From Myotis daubentonii (lineage: Eukaryota; Chordata; Mammalia; Chiroptera; Vespertilionidae): 64,000 bases of DNA. Every line of letters begins with the position of its first letter. Position 1 is the stretch's first letter. Both the position numbers and the translations under genes were made by a program. The notes under the pieces are model-generated. The model was not told the origin of the DNA. It saw only the letters and a list, made by a program, of their open reading frames with translations, and did no database searches. Positions 1 through 10,775 of the stretch are shown one piece after another. The stretch covers positions 143,823,549-143,887,548 of the forward strand of contig NC_081840.1 of assembly GCF_963259705.1 (NCBI RefSeq), given 5' to 3'.

Positions 1-450
1 GGAGAAAGAGAAGGAGAAGGAAAAGGAGAAGAAGGAGAAGGAGAAGAAGGAGAAGGGGGAGGAGGAGAAGGAGAAGGGGGAGGAGGAGAAGGAGAAGGGG
101 GAGGAGGAGAAGGAGAAGGAGGAGGAGGAGAAGGAGAAGGAGGAGGAGAAGAAGGAGGAGGAGAAGGAGAAGAAGGAGAAGGAGAAGGGGGAGAAGGAGA
201 AGGAGAAGGAGAAGAGGAGAAGGAGAAGGAGAAGAAGGAGAAGGGAGGAGGAGGAGAAGGAGAAGGAGGAGGAGGAGAAGGAGAAGGAGAAGGAGAAGGG
301 CAAGGACAAGAAGGAGGAGGAGAAGGAGAAGAAGGAGAAGGGGGAGGAGGAGAAGGAGAAGGGGGAGGAGGAGAAGGAGAAGGAGGAGGAGGAGAAGGAG
401 AAGGAGGAGGAGAAGGAGAAGGAGGAGGAGGAGGAGAAGGAGAAAGAGAG
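1..450 (+). repeat. Polypurine GGA/GAA microsatellite tract
   Basis: About 450 bases are almost purely purine on the plus strand, built from interleaved GGAGAA, GGAGGA and GAAGAA units with only isolated pyrimidines near 301 and 306. It abuts a minus-strand Ves SINE, whose A/G-rich tail is the likely seed of the expansion. It may extend left of the window. Reading frames here encode only Glu/Lys/Gly/Arg repeats and are not genes. Confidence 0.95.
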
Positions 451-617
451 AAGAGAGGTAGAAACATTGATGTGAGAAACAGCAATCAGTTATCTCAATC
501 AATTGCCTGCTCAGCAAACTAGGTATGCATGGTGCCCTGACCAGAATCAAATCTGAAACCCTTGGGTTGTAGGGATGGTGCTCCAACCAACTTATCAACC
601 TGCCAGGGCCACACACG
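451..617 (-). mobile_element. Ves-type tRNA-derived SINE
   Basis: Read on the minus strand this begins with the tRNA-like head (ggccctggcaggttg, then an A-box and B-box-like GGTTTcAGATTtGATTC) and ends in the GA-rich tail now expanded into the adjacent polypurine tract. It is diverged from other copies in the window. Confidence 0.8.
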
Positions 618-915
618 CACCTTCTTAACATTCACTTTCAAGCATAAAAAGGCCATTTTAAGCTACTGATATGTGATTAAGCAGGAAGCATCCAAACACA
701 GAGTGTGTTAGTAATTGGTCGGAATTGTGCTTACTTTTAAAAATCTTTGCATATATAATGAGAATTTAACAAATTAAAACCCTGTGGTTGTTTGTATTCA
801 TTTAAAAAAAGCCATAACAACAATATTTTCAAAAGTTAACTAATGAAAAGAAATATATCATTTGGAAAGAAAATTTAAGATAGTAAAGTCATGTTCAATT
901 AAGGCAAGGACATAC
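618..915. other. AT-rich intergenic or intronic stretch, nothing recognised
   Basis: No coding exon, tandem repeat or recognisable element is seen. If the adjacent exons belong to CENPE, this is intron following the exon at 916-1028. Confidence 0.5.
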
Positions 916-1028
916 TCCTTTTCAAGCTCCTTGACAATTTTCATATTCTCTAGATCTGTTTTCACCAGCTTCATTTTGAGATCTTCAATTTCTTCTTTAT
1001 AGGGTTTGGCTCCTAAAGCAACTTTGTC
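916..1028 (-). pseudogene. CENPE: CENPE-like exon (fifth and last in window)
   Basis: On the minus strand the exon opens after an AG acceptor (1029-1030) and closes at a GTATG donor (911-915). It is 113 bp, phase 0 at the start and phase 2 at the end. It encodes DKVALGAKPYKEEIEDLKMK and further heptad-rich sequence, which I recognise as the C-terminal coiled-coil part of centromere protein E, the kinetochore kinesin. No stop or frameshift is seen in this exon. It follows the other four exons in the correct CENPE order. The next CENPE exon is not visible in 1-915. Confidence 0.75.
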
Positions 1029-1470
1029 CTTTTTTAGAGAAAAGAAAGATATAAGTTTAGAGCAGTTTCACTTTATTGGTAGGAACATTTTCAAACAGCA
1101 AACTCTACATATATGAAAAATGGGAAAGGCACAAATTTGAACCCTAAAATGAATAACAAATAGATATTTGATGTGAAGTATATTTGAAGCTATTGGAAAC
1201 TAGTGTGTAGAGAACATATGAAGAATTTTATTTCTTAAAACAAATTATTTCCCCAATTAAAAAACAGTAACTACAAAATAAAACACAAAAGTTGAAAATA
1301 AACAAATGGGTATAGAAATGAAACAAAGTTATCAAAATGCAACAAAAAAACCATCAGAAATTATAAAAATAGAATTGAATTCAAGCCACAAAGTATTATA
1401 TAGCATTGTATTCAAAGATGGTTCAATCCAGTGACATAAATATATCTACTTTCCACTCAGAAACAAATTA
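1029..1470. other. AT-rich intronic stretch, nothing recognised
   Basis: Between the exon at 916-1028 and the Helitron at 1471. No exon or recognisable repeat is seen. Confidence 0.5.
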
Positions 1471-1957
1471 TCCTATCTAATAAAGAGGCAATATGCAAAT
1501 TGACTATCACTCCAACACACAAGATGTCCACCACAAGATGGCCAGCAGGGGAGGGCAGTTGTGGGCTATCAGGTCAACAGGGGAGGGACCAGGCCTGAAA
1601 GGGAGGCCTGAAAGTTGGGGGTGACCAGGATGGCAGAGGAGGGCAGTAAGGGGTGACTGGGCCAGCAGGGGAGCAGTTAGGAGTCTATCATGCTGGCAGG
1701 AGAGTGGTTAGGGGTTGATCAGACTGGCAGGCAGAAGTAGTTAGGGGCAATCAGACAGACAGGCAGGTGAGTGGTTGAAAGCCAGCAGTCCTGGATTGTG
1801 AGAGAGATGTCCAACTGCCCGTTTAGGCCCAATGGGATCGGGCCTAAACAGGCAGTCGGACATCCCTCGAGGGGTTCCAGATTGGAGAGGGTGCAGGCTG
1901 GGCTGAGGGACACCCTCCCCCCACCCCATGCACGAATTTCGTGCACCAGGCCTCTAG
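1471..1957 (+). mobile_element. Non-autonomous HeliBat Helitron
   Basis: It starts with TCCTATCTAATAAAGAGG, followed by the family signature AATATGCAAATTGAC, and ends with a hairpin (TGCACGAATTTCGTGCA) then CCAGGCCTCTAG. It is flanked by host A on the left and T on the right, the A^T target expected for Helitrons. The 487-bp body is GC-rich filler with no coding capacity. Confidence 0.95.
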
Positions 1958-2049
1958 TTCATATATAAATACATACATATAGAATTCTTTTTTTAATGAA
2001 TGTCTCATTGAACAAATGTTAAGTAATAAAAAGAGTACACATTCTTTTT

Positions 2050-2297
2050 TGTTGTTGTTAATCCTCACCTGAGGATATTTTCCCATTGATTTTTAGAGAG
2101 AGTGGAAGGGAGGGAGGGAGACAGAAAGAGAAATATCCATTTGAGAGAGACACATCAATTGTTTGCCTCCCGCATGTGCCCCAACCAAGGCTGGGATAGA
2201 GCCTGCACTTGAGATATGTGCCCTTGGCCAGAATTGAACCCAGAACCCTTCAGTCCATGGGCCAATGTTCTTTCCACTGAGCCAAACCAACTAGGGA
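2050..2297 (-). mobile_element. tRNA-derived SINE (Ves-like, older subtype)
   Basis: The minus strand starts CCCTAGTTGGTTTGGCTCAGTGG and includes a B-box-like GGGTTCAATTCTGG, then a GA-rich tail. The region at 2058-2080 (cctcacctgaggatatttt complement) marks an older tRNA-SINE subtype than the shorter Ves copies elsewhere in the window. Confidence 0.85.
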
Positions 2298-2922
2298 AGA
2301 GCACACATGTTTTACTTCTTTCTAATTAACTGAAATGACACGACACTGGAGCCAGAATAGCAAACTTAAATGTCTATTAGGGCCAGACTCAGGTAGCATA
2401 AGTGTGAGAAGTGGCTGGAGCTAAAACAAAAGGGAGTGGGTTAAGGATGTGATAAATGAGGATGTGTTGTGTAAAAAACACTGAAATGTTCAAGTTAAAA
2501 AACACTGAAATGACTGTTATTTCTAAAGAACATAGGTCAGATTCAGCCCATAGGCTACTGGCTAATAGGTAGACTCAATAAGTAGGGCATTAAAATAGAA
2601 AAAATAATTTTTCAAAGTGTACTTATCTTATAAGGAGTGTTAAATATTAAGAAGCATTTTTGAAAAATGAGCACATATCTTAAATTATTAAAAATATCTA
2701 TTTCTTTTAAAATTTTTTCTAGAAAGATATAAATAATCATTATTATATTCCTGTATTTCATTTCTAAGTTGTTACTTGCTTTTTCAAAGGCTGAGTATTG
2801 AATTTGAGACATACCTAGCTAATAGGAAGTTGAAGTAAAAGCCTGGGTTCCCAAATGATCTGCCAAATTCAACAGTAAAAGGAAAAAAACAACCCCTCTT
2901 ATTTATGAATTTGTGAAGTTAC
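2298..2922. other. Intronic AT-rich stretch
   Basis: No exon is seen. A phrase near 2525-2580 (ggtcagattcagcccataggct) hints at an old hAT-Charlie-type remnant but is too short to assign. Confidence 0.4.
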
Positions 2923-3107
2923 CTGAAGTTCTTGGGTCATTTCTTTTGTTTTCTCAAGGCATTTATTTGATTCATTAACTTGTGCTTTTAGTTTTGATAT
3001 TACATCATAAGTCATCTGAAGTTCTTTCTGCATGTTTATAATCTTGCCTTCCTTTGCATAGGACTTTCTTTAGCTTCATGCAGTGAAGCTTCCAGCTCTT
3101 GAATTTT
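2923..3107 (-). pseudogene. CENPE: CENPE-like exon with 1-base frameshift
   Basis: The minus-strand acceptor TATAG lies at 3108-3112 and the donor GTAAC at 2918-2922. The exon opens in frame with KIQELEASLHEAKESPM. It then needs a one-base shift near 3050-3057 to continue as KEGKIINMQKELQ and end with NESNKCLEKTKEMTQELQ. Its length of 185 bp is one short of the multiple of three required by its phase-0 neighbours, so a base is missing. Without the shift a TAA follows within about 10 codons. Either the copy is a pseudogene or there is a local sequence error. An L1 fragment begins about 15 bases outside its acceptor. Confidence 0.75.
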
Positions 3108-3121
3108 CTATAAAAAAAAGA

Positions 3122-3534
3122 CACATATTGGAAAATTGGACAGGTACATGCGAAAACATGAAACTAGACCACAAACTCTCACTAAACACAATAAACTCAA
3201 ACTGAATAAAAGACTTAAATGTAAGTCATGAAACCATAAAAAGCCTAGAAGGAAACATAGGCAATAAAATCTTAGATATCTTGCGTAATAATATTTTTGT
3301 TGATATATCTCATAGGGCAAAGGGAACAAAGAAAAAAACAAACAAATGACACTACATCAAACTAATAAGGTTCCACACAGCAAAAAAACAAAAAGCAAAA
3401 AAACAAACAAAAAAAATCCATAAAAAACCAGCAACAAAATGAAAAGGGAACCCACTGTATGGGAGAACATATTTGCCAATGATACATCTGATAAGGGGTT
3501 AATTTCCAAAATATATAAAGAACTCATACAACTC
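3122..3534 (+). mobile_element. L1 fragment (ORF2 C-terminal region), left part
   Basis: The sequence (ttggaaaattggacaggtac, then aaactagaccac and gggagaacatatttgccaat) matches the better preserved L1 at 43.3-45.6 kb in this window. It is interrupted by a Ves SINE and then by a solo LTR, and resumes at 4572. Confidence 0.85.
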
Positions 3535-3735
3535 GCCTGGCTGGCTGGCTCAGCGATTGAGTGTTGACCTGTGAATGAGGAAGTCACAGTTCGATTCTAG
3601 TTAGGGCACATGCCCGGGTTGTCGGTTCCCCAGTGTGGGGCATGCAGGAGGCAGCAAATCAATGATTCTCATTATTGATGTTTTTATCTTTCTCTTCCTC
3701 TCCCTTCCTCTCTGAAATCAATTAAATATATATAA
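3535..3735 (+). mobile_element. Ves SINE inserted in L1
   Basis: The head cctggctggctggctcagcg, the B-box-like GTTCGATTCTAG, the CCAGTGTGGGG linker, the TCTC-rich tail and the AATTAAATATATA terminus are all present. It sits inside the L1 and is therefore younger than it. Confidence 0.9.
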
Positions 3736-3753
3736 ACTTATACAACCCAACAC

Positions 3754-4571
3754 TGCCGGGAGCCGGTCCATGCTTGCTGTTTCAAGGGACCTGGCATATA
3801 TGGCATACTGTTCTTAATATGTTTGCTCACCTTCTTGGCACTATGTGTTTTAACCAAGGTCTCTGAGAAAGGTTGTTTTCCCCAGGTAGGGATTTTCCCC
3901 TGAAGTTAGGGAGGGAATAAAACCCCTCAACTAAGTGCCAGGCGGGTAATTAATCCCTTTAACTACGAACAATCATGCTTAAACTACATAATCTTTTCTC
4001 CCTGGAATGGAGATAAGAAACGCCCTAACCTTTGTAATAGAGATTGATAGGATTGAATCAACTGGTATAAATACAGTTGTAACAAGACAGAAACACTCAG
4101 AACTCAGAACACAGAAATCATGAGACAGAATTCAGAACTCAGAACTTAGAACAGAATCAAGAAGACAGAGCCTACACGGAGCCTAGAGACAGAAGAACTT
4201 CGCTGGAGAGAGCATGCCGGAGGATCCTGGAGAGGGACTGGCCTCGGAGCCTAGAGACAGAGCCTAGCAGGAGAACATGGCAAGGGATCCTGGACTGAAC
4301 CTGACTACAGAGATTGGCAGGAGAACCTGACTGGAACCTGGACACTGAACCTGACTGGAGAGCCTGGACAGAACCTGGCTGGAGAACCTAGCGAGGGAAC
4401 ATGGCTACAGAACCTCGCTGGAGATCCGAAGCAGAACCTCTCTGGAGATCCGGGCTAGAGATCCTGGCTAGGTTGCTGATCAACTGAACACTGTCCCCGT
4501 GTCATTCCTTCTTCGCCAACTCCGTCCACACCTTTGGGGATCCCTGGACCTGCTGGGGTTGGACCCCGGCA
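3754..4571 (+). mobile_element. Solo LTR of an ERV2 (class II, beta-like) retrovirus
   Basis: An 818-bp LTR bounded by TGCCGGG and CCCGGCA inverted ends, flanked by a perfect 6-bp target duplication CAACAC at 3748-3753 and 4572-4577. A TATA box (TATAAATA, 4066-4073) precedes a CAGAACTCAGAA-rich section. A second copy of the same LTR lies at 29946-30751 with an internal tRNA-Lys primer site, which supports the class II call. No internal viral sequence remains here, as expected after LTR-LTR recombination. It splits an L1. Confidence 0.92.
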
Positions 4572-4754
4572 CAACACCAAGAAGACAATCCAATGAAAAA
4601 ATGGGCAAAGGAAACAAATAGACACTTCTCCAAAGGGGACATACAGATGGCTGATAGACATATGAAAAGTGTTCAATGTCACTAATCATCAGAGTGATGT
4701 AAATTAAAACCTCAGGCCTATCAGAATGGTTATCATCAATAAATCAAACAAGCC

Positions 4755-4758
<4 letters not shown>
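4572..4758 (+). mobile_element. L1 fragment, right part
   Basis: Continues the L1 interrupted by the LTR: aaaaaatgggcaaagg and acacttctccaaaggggacatac are typical of the ORF2 3' region. It ends in the CA repeat. Confidence 0.85.

Positions 4759-4813
<55 letters not shown>
4757..4813 (+). repeat. (CA)n microsatellite
   Basis: About 28 uninterrupted CA units at the end of the L1 fragment. Confidence 0.98.
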
Positions 4814-4816
<3 letters not shown>

Positions 4817-4932
4817 TGGTCCATGTTCCTTAATTGATGTATTCAATAGTATAATTCTGCTCTGAAATGTTGTATGAGATCTTTAACTTTGTGATGAAGC
4901 TGCAAATTGAAAAATATAAAAAATTAACATAC

Positions 4933-5151
4933 CTCTGTGATTGGCTGTGTGTCTCTCGATGTAACATGAAGATTCTTATCGTCTTGTGTAGTAGGATTAG
5001 CAAGGGCACCAGGTGTCCGAGAGATCTTCAAAGTTTGGTAGTTTTTAAACAGTTTTTCATTTTCCTCTTTCATTGATTTCAGGTCAAGTTCCCATTCTTT
5101 GGCTAAAGTAGCATTTCTTTCCTCAAATTCTGTTGATTCATTCAGTATAGT
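4933..5151 (-). pseudogene. CENPE: CENPE-like exon
   Basis: A 219-bp open exon (73 codons, phase 0 at both ends), with acceptor ...CAATAG at 5152-5157 and donor GTATG at 4928-4932. It reads TILNESTEFEERNATLAKEW and continues through EENEKLFKNYQTLK to ITE. I recognise this as the CENP-E segment upstream of the KIQELE exon. No internal stop. Conservation of both splice sites and frame suggests the copy was functional until recently or still is. Confidence 0.75.
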
Positions 5152-5321
5152 CTATTGAATAGTAAAAATACCATTATAACTCTAAAGCGAATTACATACC
5201 TAAAAGAAAAAAACCCTATGAAAAATATTAGAATTCTAGGACAAGATACTAGTATATGTTGAAATTCATTTTCCAAACATTCTAGAACAGTTTGTGAAGA
5301 ACATAAAAGAATGTAAACATT

Positions 5322-5447
5322 CTTTTTTATTTTTAATATTTTTATTGATTTTAGAGAGAGAAAAAGGGAGAGGGGGAGGGAGGGAGGGGGAGAGGGAGAA
5401 GTAGAAGTAGAGGGAGAGGGAGAGAGGGAGGGAGAGAAGAAGGTGGG

Positions 5448-5494
<47 letters not shown>

Positions 5495-5653
5495 TGATAT
5501 GAGAGCCTAGTATTCATCGACTGCCTCCTGCCTGCACCCCAACTGGGGATCAAACTCCCAACCTGGGCATGTGCCCTGAGCAGGAATCGAACCAGTGGTG
5601 ACCTTTCAGTGCATGGGATGATGCTCAATCAACTGAGCCACACTGGCCAGGAC
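5322..5653 (-). mobile_element. Ves SINE with expanded GA tail
   Basis: A minus-strand Ves SINE (tggccagtgtggctcagttg head; gaaccactgg linker). Its tail is expanded to mixed GGGA units plus about 20 GA units at 5450-5491. Confidence 0.9.
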
Positions 5654-5766
5654 AATAAACATTCTTTGTGGTTTGCATTGGTTCCTAACATTTTAGATGA
5701 TGTTGGATATTGAGGAGAATAAAAGAAGGTTAAGGACTGGAGAGGATTATATTTATTTGTAAAACA

Positions 5767-6012
5767 CTAGAGGCCTGGTGCACAACATTCATGCACTGGG
5801 GCTCGGGGGTCCCTCAGCCTGGCCTATGCCCTCTTGCAGTCCAGAACCCCTTGGTGGACATCCCCTTAGGGGTTCTTAGTGTTGCCACAGAGAGGGGAGA
5901 GGCTCCCAGCACCACCGCTGCGCTAACCAGCTGTGAACCTGGCTTCTGGCTAAGCAGTGCTCCCGCTGTGGGAGTGTACTGACCACCAGGGGGAAGCTCC
6001 TGCATTGAGGGG
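5767..6012 (-). mobile_element. Helitron 3' fragment
   Basis: On the minus strand it ends with the hallmark TGCACCAGGCCTCTAG (CTAG at 5767-5770). The inner part contains a CTGACCACCAGGGGGAAGC block shared with several other Helitrons here. No 5' terminus is found, so it is truncated. Confidence 0.85.
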
Positions 6013-7174
6013 AATAACAATCAATACTGTCTTTTACATTGAAGGATAACTAACTCTGAAATTACTCACCCTTTCTTTTGTTAATTCCTATAGGATATTC
6101 TTTTTGCTCTCATCACAAATGGCTTATTGGTCATTCTGTCAGACCTGCATCCTAAATTAGTTGTATTCTTACTGGTACCCTGGACTTTCCTTGGCACTGG
6201 ACTACCGACCTCACACCATAGAAAGTTACCAATTCCTACTGTCAGGGTGCTGACAGACGCCTCATCTCCATGCTGACTCACATGGTAGAAATCCCCCATA
6301 TTACAAAAAACTCTGAATTATACGGAGTTTTTCTAAACATTGGTTTTATTCTTTTCTCTATTGGTTGCGGACTTTTTAACTATCCATTTAACAGTATCTA
6401 TATTTCAATGTAACTAAAATAGTTTTCATTTGAAATCGAAGTGTTAAGAACTACCCAAACACATGAAATTAAAAAACCAATCTTAAAAGCTACATACTCT
6501 AGCACCCTTAGCTCCAATTGCATATATAAGAAGCAACTTTCTGATTACTACGTGTCTTATCTGATATATATAAAGCAGGGATTCCTTCAAAAAACAGAAT
6601 ATTCTGATCAGTGGAAGGTATAACAAATTAATAAACTGATCTTAAGCAAGGCTGGTTCTTATGCATCAATCTACCAGGCTGATCAACTTGGGAACAATGA
6701 TACAAACTACATTTTCAAACCTCAAGTTGAAGGACAGAGCATATGGTAGTGACCCACTAGATGAAAAGCACATGAGGCCTCACGAGAGTAGCTTTCCAGA
6801 CTTGTCTATGGCCGCACCACAACGCACGTCTCCCCGTGTCTGAGGCTACTTAGGGAAAGGGCTCAGTTCCTACAGAAGCAGTGAAAAGCGAGGAAAGAAA
6901 GGAGAGTGACAAGAGGATTCACGATTTCACAAGTGGGAAGTGGTATCGCACACCCATGTTTTGTTACCTTCTTTACAAGTTGGTAGATTTATCTTAAGGA
7001 AGCATAATGTTAGAGGAAGAACATGTTCTACATAGTCAATTTCCCCACCCCCACAAATAAGTGAAAGAAAACATACTTAAAAATCCGGTTGCTCTAAGTC
7101 CTTTTAAGAATGAGGTAGAACAATTAAAGCACACAACGAAAAGAATAGGTAGCACAATAAAAACTGCTACTTAC
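6013..7174. other. Intronic stretch without recognised elements
   Basis: Mixed-composition DNA between two CENPE-like exons. No exon-like open frame with splice signals and no recognised repeat is seen. Confidence 0.5.
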
Positions 7175-7378
7175 AATTATTCTGTTATTATAGAACTTAT
7201 TCACTTGAAAAATCCTATCGTTTTCTTTCTGGATTCCACTTTTAAGCTTTTCTATATCAAAATGAGTATTCAACCACTCTCCCAAAAAGTGGGTTATCTC
7301 TTTCCTATTACTGAGTACTTGTTGAAATTCAGCCTTTATGATGTGGGAGTCACTTTCTGAAAAATCTTTGAGAATTTC
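7175..7378 (-). pseudogene. CENPE: CENPE-like exon
   Basis: A 204-bp open exon (68 codons, phase 0), with acceptor AACACAG at 7379-7385 and donor GTAAG at 7170-7174. It encodes [20 protein letters not shown], then [20 protein letters not shown] and [17 protein letters not shown]. It is recognisable as CENP-E coiled coil, immediately upstream in order of the NESTEFEER exon. Confidence 0.75.
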
Positions 7379-8089
7379 CTGTGTTAAAAAGTAAGCAGTA
7401 AATTCATGAACATTGGGGAAGTTTTTATCTAAATATCACACAAATATCATAAAAAGAGGAAAATATCTTACTGAACTCTCACTCTTGATATTTTTGAAGT
7501 AAATATAATTCTAGTTCTTCTAATAATATTAGAAATAAAATTCTAGTCTAAAACTTTATTTTAGTTATTTGAATAAAATTTTGGCAGTATAGGCTACATA
7601 ACAGAGGCATGCCCACAAATTCTGCCTGTTAGAATTGAAATCTGTCAAAACTATACATCTGTGACTAATAATATGTGAAGTGCTTCTGGATATCACTTTT
7701 CTGTGCATATAGCAAGATGTACATGCACGTTAGGAATTAGATGCTAGCCTCACACTTCTGGCCGAGAGCAAACATTCCATGTGCAGCTGTTACAATAAAA
7801 ATGTTTCCTACTCCTAGTCACAGGTCTAGGAAGCGTTAGACGGCACTTAGAAACTTATTCTGGGGTTCCACGAATTCCCACTTGCTGATATTGTTACATT
7901 TTTTCTGAATCAGCCGAGTTCTGAAAGGAGGCTCCTCTATGACTTGGTACTCTTTACATCTGGCCAGCTGATATTCTGTAGCTTATTTTTAATTTTTGGT
8001 AAATGAAAATGCCTCTAAGCACATGAAAAGGTACCTACTTGCTAAAAAAGGCTCAAAATCTAATTAAATCCATTTAAAATAAATTATAC
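7379..8089. other. Intronic stretch without recognised elements
   Basis: No exon or known repeat is seen between the two CENPE-like exons. Confidence 0.5.
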
Positions 8090-8287
8090 CTGAATATGTA
8101 GATCCACCTTCTGGCTCAATTTGAGGTCCCTTAATTCTCTGGATGATACATCATAACCTTGGGGAAGGTGTTCAAGTTGACTTATCAGCTCATTTTGTTT
8201 TTCCACTTCATCAATGAAAACCATTTCAAATTTATTGATTGATTCGTGCTGTTCTTTCTTTATCATTATAACATTGCTTAAAGCATA
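8090..8287 (-). pseudogene. CENPE: CENPE-like exon (first visible)
   Basis: A 198-bp open exon (66 codons), with acceptor CTCTTCCAG at 8288-8296 and donor GTATAA at 8084-8089. It encodes YALSNVIMIKKEQHESINKF, then RELRDLKLSQKVDLHIQ. This is the most 5' CENPE-like exon found. A full CENPE gene should show more coiled-coil exons within a few kilobases upstream on this strand, but nothing comparable is seen from here to 64 kb. CENP-E is a kinetochore plus-end kinesin of about 2,700 residues, and the five exons cover only about 270 residues near its C-terminus. Confidence 0.75.
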
Positions 8288-9130
8288 CTGGAAGAGAAAC
8301 AAACATTGGGAAATTAAACTTATCTCACATTTAGAGGATGTCGTAAACCCTCAAGACTGAAGGTGGATGGCACTGCATTTATCTATATCCTCTGACAAGT
8401 GAGGAAAAAGGAAAGAGCCTCTCTCTGTCCGCAACTTTCTCCTCTCAGCATCTTGGAAGAGTAACTTCTGGGTCCTTATTTCTGACTTCCTACTGGATAT
8501 ACCTTATTGTTATCATAAAAATACCCCAGATTCAATGTTTAAAAGGTAACATGATCTTTCCTTCCTAAAAATCCAGCTTTCTTTATTGGCTCCTTCTGGT
8601 TAATTATATCACCAATCACCCAGGTTTTCCAGCTAGATACCTGATAATTCATTTTCAACACCCTCTTCTGCCTATCTTGGTTGGTAATCAGCATGGGTGT
8701 GCCATGCCTCAAGACTTTCTTGTCAAGCATATTTAGATATTTGACTTCAAGGTGACAATAATTTGAATGTCATATGGTCCATGGACTTCATGAATAAATT
8801 CTGGATATCTGATAGGATTTGGGAACGACTATCAGAACCTGAGGGGCAATTTAACTAGATAGGAGACACTTGCTTCCTACTTCCTCAACTTCCACCATTC
8901 CTGAACCTCTTATAATTTGGCCTCTTCCTTAACCAATCAACAAAAACTGCTCTGACAAAGGTCCTAATGAGCTCTATTATCAACAAATTGAGGGGACCTC
9001 TTCAGTTCATATTCTGGCTGCTGAGTGATTTGACTTACTCTCCTTCACTGACCTGAGTGACACACTTCTGTTCGGTTCACAATCACATGCAGGTTTTTGT
9101 ATGCATATGTGTTCACTCGTCACTGATAAA
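8288..9130. other. Unassigned stretch upstream of the last CENPE-like exon
   Basis: No exon with splice signals and no clear repeat is seen. Confidence 0.5.
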
Positions 9131-9480
9131 GACATAAAAGTGCAATTGTGAGGTCATGTAACATTTACATAGTTAGTTTTTAAGAAAATGCCAAACTGAC
9201 TTCCAGAATGGCTGTACCATTTTACATGTCCACCAGCAATGTATGAGTAATCTACTTTCTTCATATCCTTGCCACTACTTACTGGTGTAACTGTATTTAT
9301 TTTAGCCATTTGATAGATATATAGTGATTTTAAATTGTGGTTTTATTTAGTATTTTTATAATGATTAATGATGTTCAACTTCTTATCTTGTACATATTTT
9401 TTCATTTGTATATTGTTTCTGAAAAAATGTCTGTTATTGTATTTTGCCCATTTTTAATTGCATTATTTATCTACTCAAAC
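9131..9480 (-). mobile_element. Old L1 fragment
   Basis: The phrases ccaaactgacttccagaatg, ggctgtaccattttacat and ccaccagcaatgtatgag are the antisense of an L1 ORF2 3' region. It is highly diverged. Confidence 0.75.
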
Positions 9481-9496
9481 ACCTTGGTTTTATACT

Positions 9497-9592
9497 ACTA
9501 GCCTCCAGAACTGTGGGATAATAAATTTCTGTTGTTTAAGTCACCCCTTCTGTATTACTTTGTAATAACAGCCCTGGCAAACTAATACAGTG
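9497..9592 (+). mobile_element. MaLR-type LTR 3' end
   Basis: The sequence agcctccagaactgtgggat, AATAAATTTCTGTTGTTTAAG, and aacagccctggcaaactaat is the characteristic poly(A)-signal and U5 end of mammalian ERVL-MaLR LTRs. Confidence 0.75.
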
Positions 9593-9660
9593 AGCCATCT
9601 GTTACTGAATGATTTAATATTTCAATATTTGTAACTTAAAAATTCAAAATTTTAAGACTA

Positions 9661-9939
9661 CAGTGGGGCCTTGACTTACGAGTGTCCCGACTAATGAGTT
9701 TTTGAGATAGGAGCCGTCTCTCGGTCGATTTGTTGCTTTGAGTTGAGAGATAAAATTGAGGTTATAAGCCAGCTTCAGATACCCCACCGCTAGTTGGCAC
9801 AGCGAGCGTCACAGTGAACGCCACAACATCAGCCCAGCATCACGTGTCTCACTCGATCACAACCGATTTGACGTACGAATAATTTGAGTTACGAGTTCCA
9901 TCATGGAATGAATTACACTCGTAAGTCAAGGCCCCACTG
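9661..9939. mobile_element. Tc1/mariner-type MITE with 24-bp TIRs
   Basis: A 279-bp element whose ends are a perfect 24-bp inverted repeat beginning CAGTGGGGCCTTGACTTACG. It is flanked by TA on both sides (9659-9660 and 9940-9941), the TA duplication of Tc1/mariner/Tigger elements. No coding capacity. Perfect TIR identity suggests a fairly recent insertion. Confidence 0.92.
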
Positions 9940-9944
9940 TAGGT

Positions 9945-10680
9945 ACAAGGTATTCAAATTTTCCACTTCTTTAATGCACTTTGGTAGTCTGTATCTTTTG
10001 AGGATTTTTTCCTTTTCCTCAACTATCAAATTTATTGGCATAGTTTTTTGTAATATTTTAATTATTTAATATTTTTGTTATAATTTTAATATCTCTAGAA
10101 TATATATATGATCACTGATGCTGATCATTTGCTTTTTCTATCTTTTTTCCAGAGCAGTCTTGCAGAGGTTTACCAATTTTATTGTTTTTCTCAAAGAACC
10201 AGCTCTTGGTTTCACTAATTTTCTTTCTGTTTTCTATTTCACTGATTTCCCACTATTTCCTTTCTAATGCTTTTAATGGCTTTATTTGTTCTTTAGCACC
10301 CTCATTTTTTTAGAAGGATGATGAGTTCATTGATTTTACGTGTTTCTTTATTTCTAATCCTGGTATTTAATGCTATAAAATTTTATCTAAGTAATTGTTT
10401 AGCATCCCACTATTTTTGTTGTGTGGTGTTTTTATTTTCATTCAGTTCCCAATGTGGTCTAATTTTTATTTTGGTATGTGAATACATAATGCAAGCCTGA
10501 TATAAGACTGGTGAGATGTTATGTTCTTTTTTCCTTTTCATTTGGTTTGTTGCAACATTCTCAGCTTATTGAGCTCTAAGAAATGCTCTCTCTAAATCTT
10601 CCTTCTAATTTCTATTTCTTTGTAAGACATGAATGAGTTATCAAGACAGTAGTCTTTACATACATTTTAATAACAATTTA
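9945..10680 (-). mobile_element. Old L1 fragment (ORF2 antisense)
   Basis: Segments such as tttctcaaagaaccagctct and tggtttcactaattttcttt are the antisense of the L1 reverse transcriptase region. Confidence 0.75.
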
Positions 10681-10775
10681 GTGACTTATTTTGTGTGTCA
10701 TACTATTTTCTCATTTAAGAAATGAGGTAGCTGAGAAGTAAAAATGCTGAATGACTTGAGCAGGATTATTTACCA

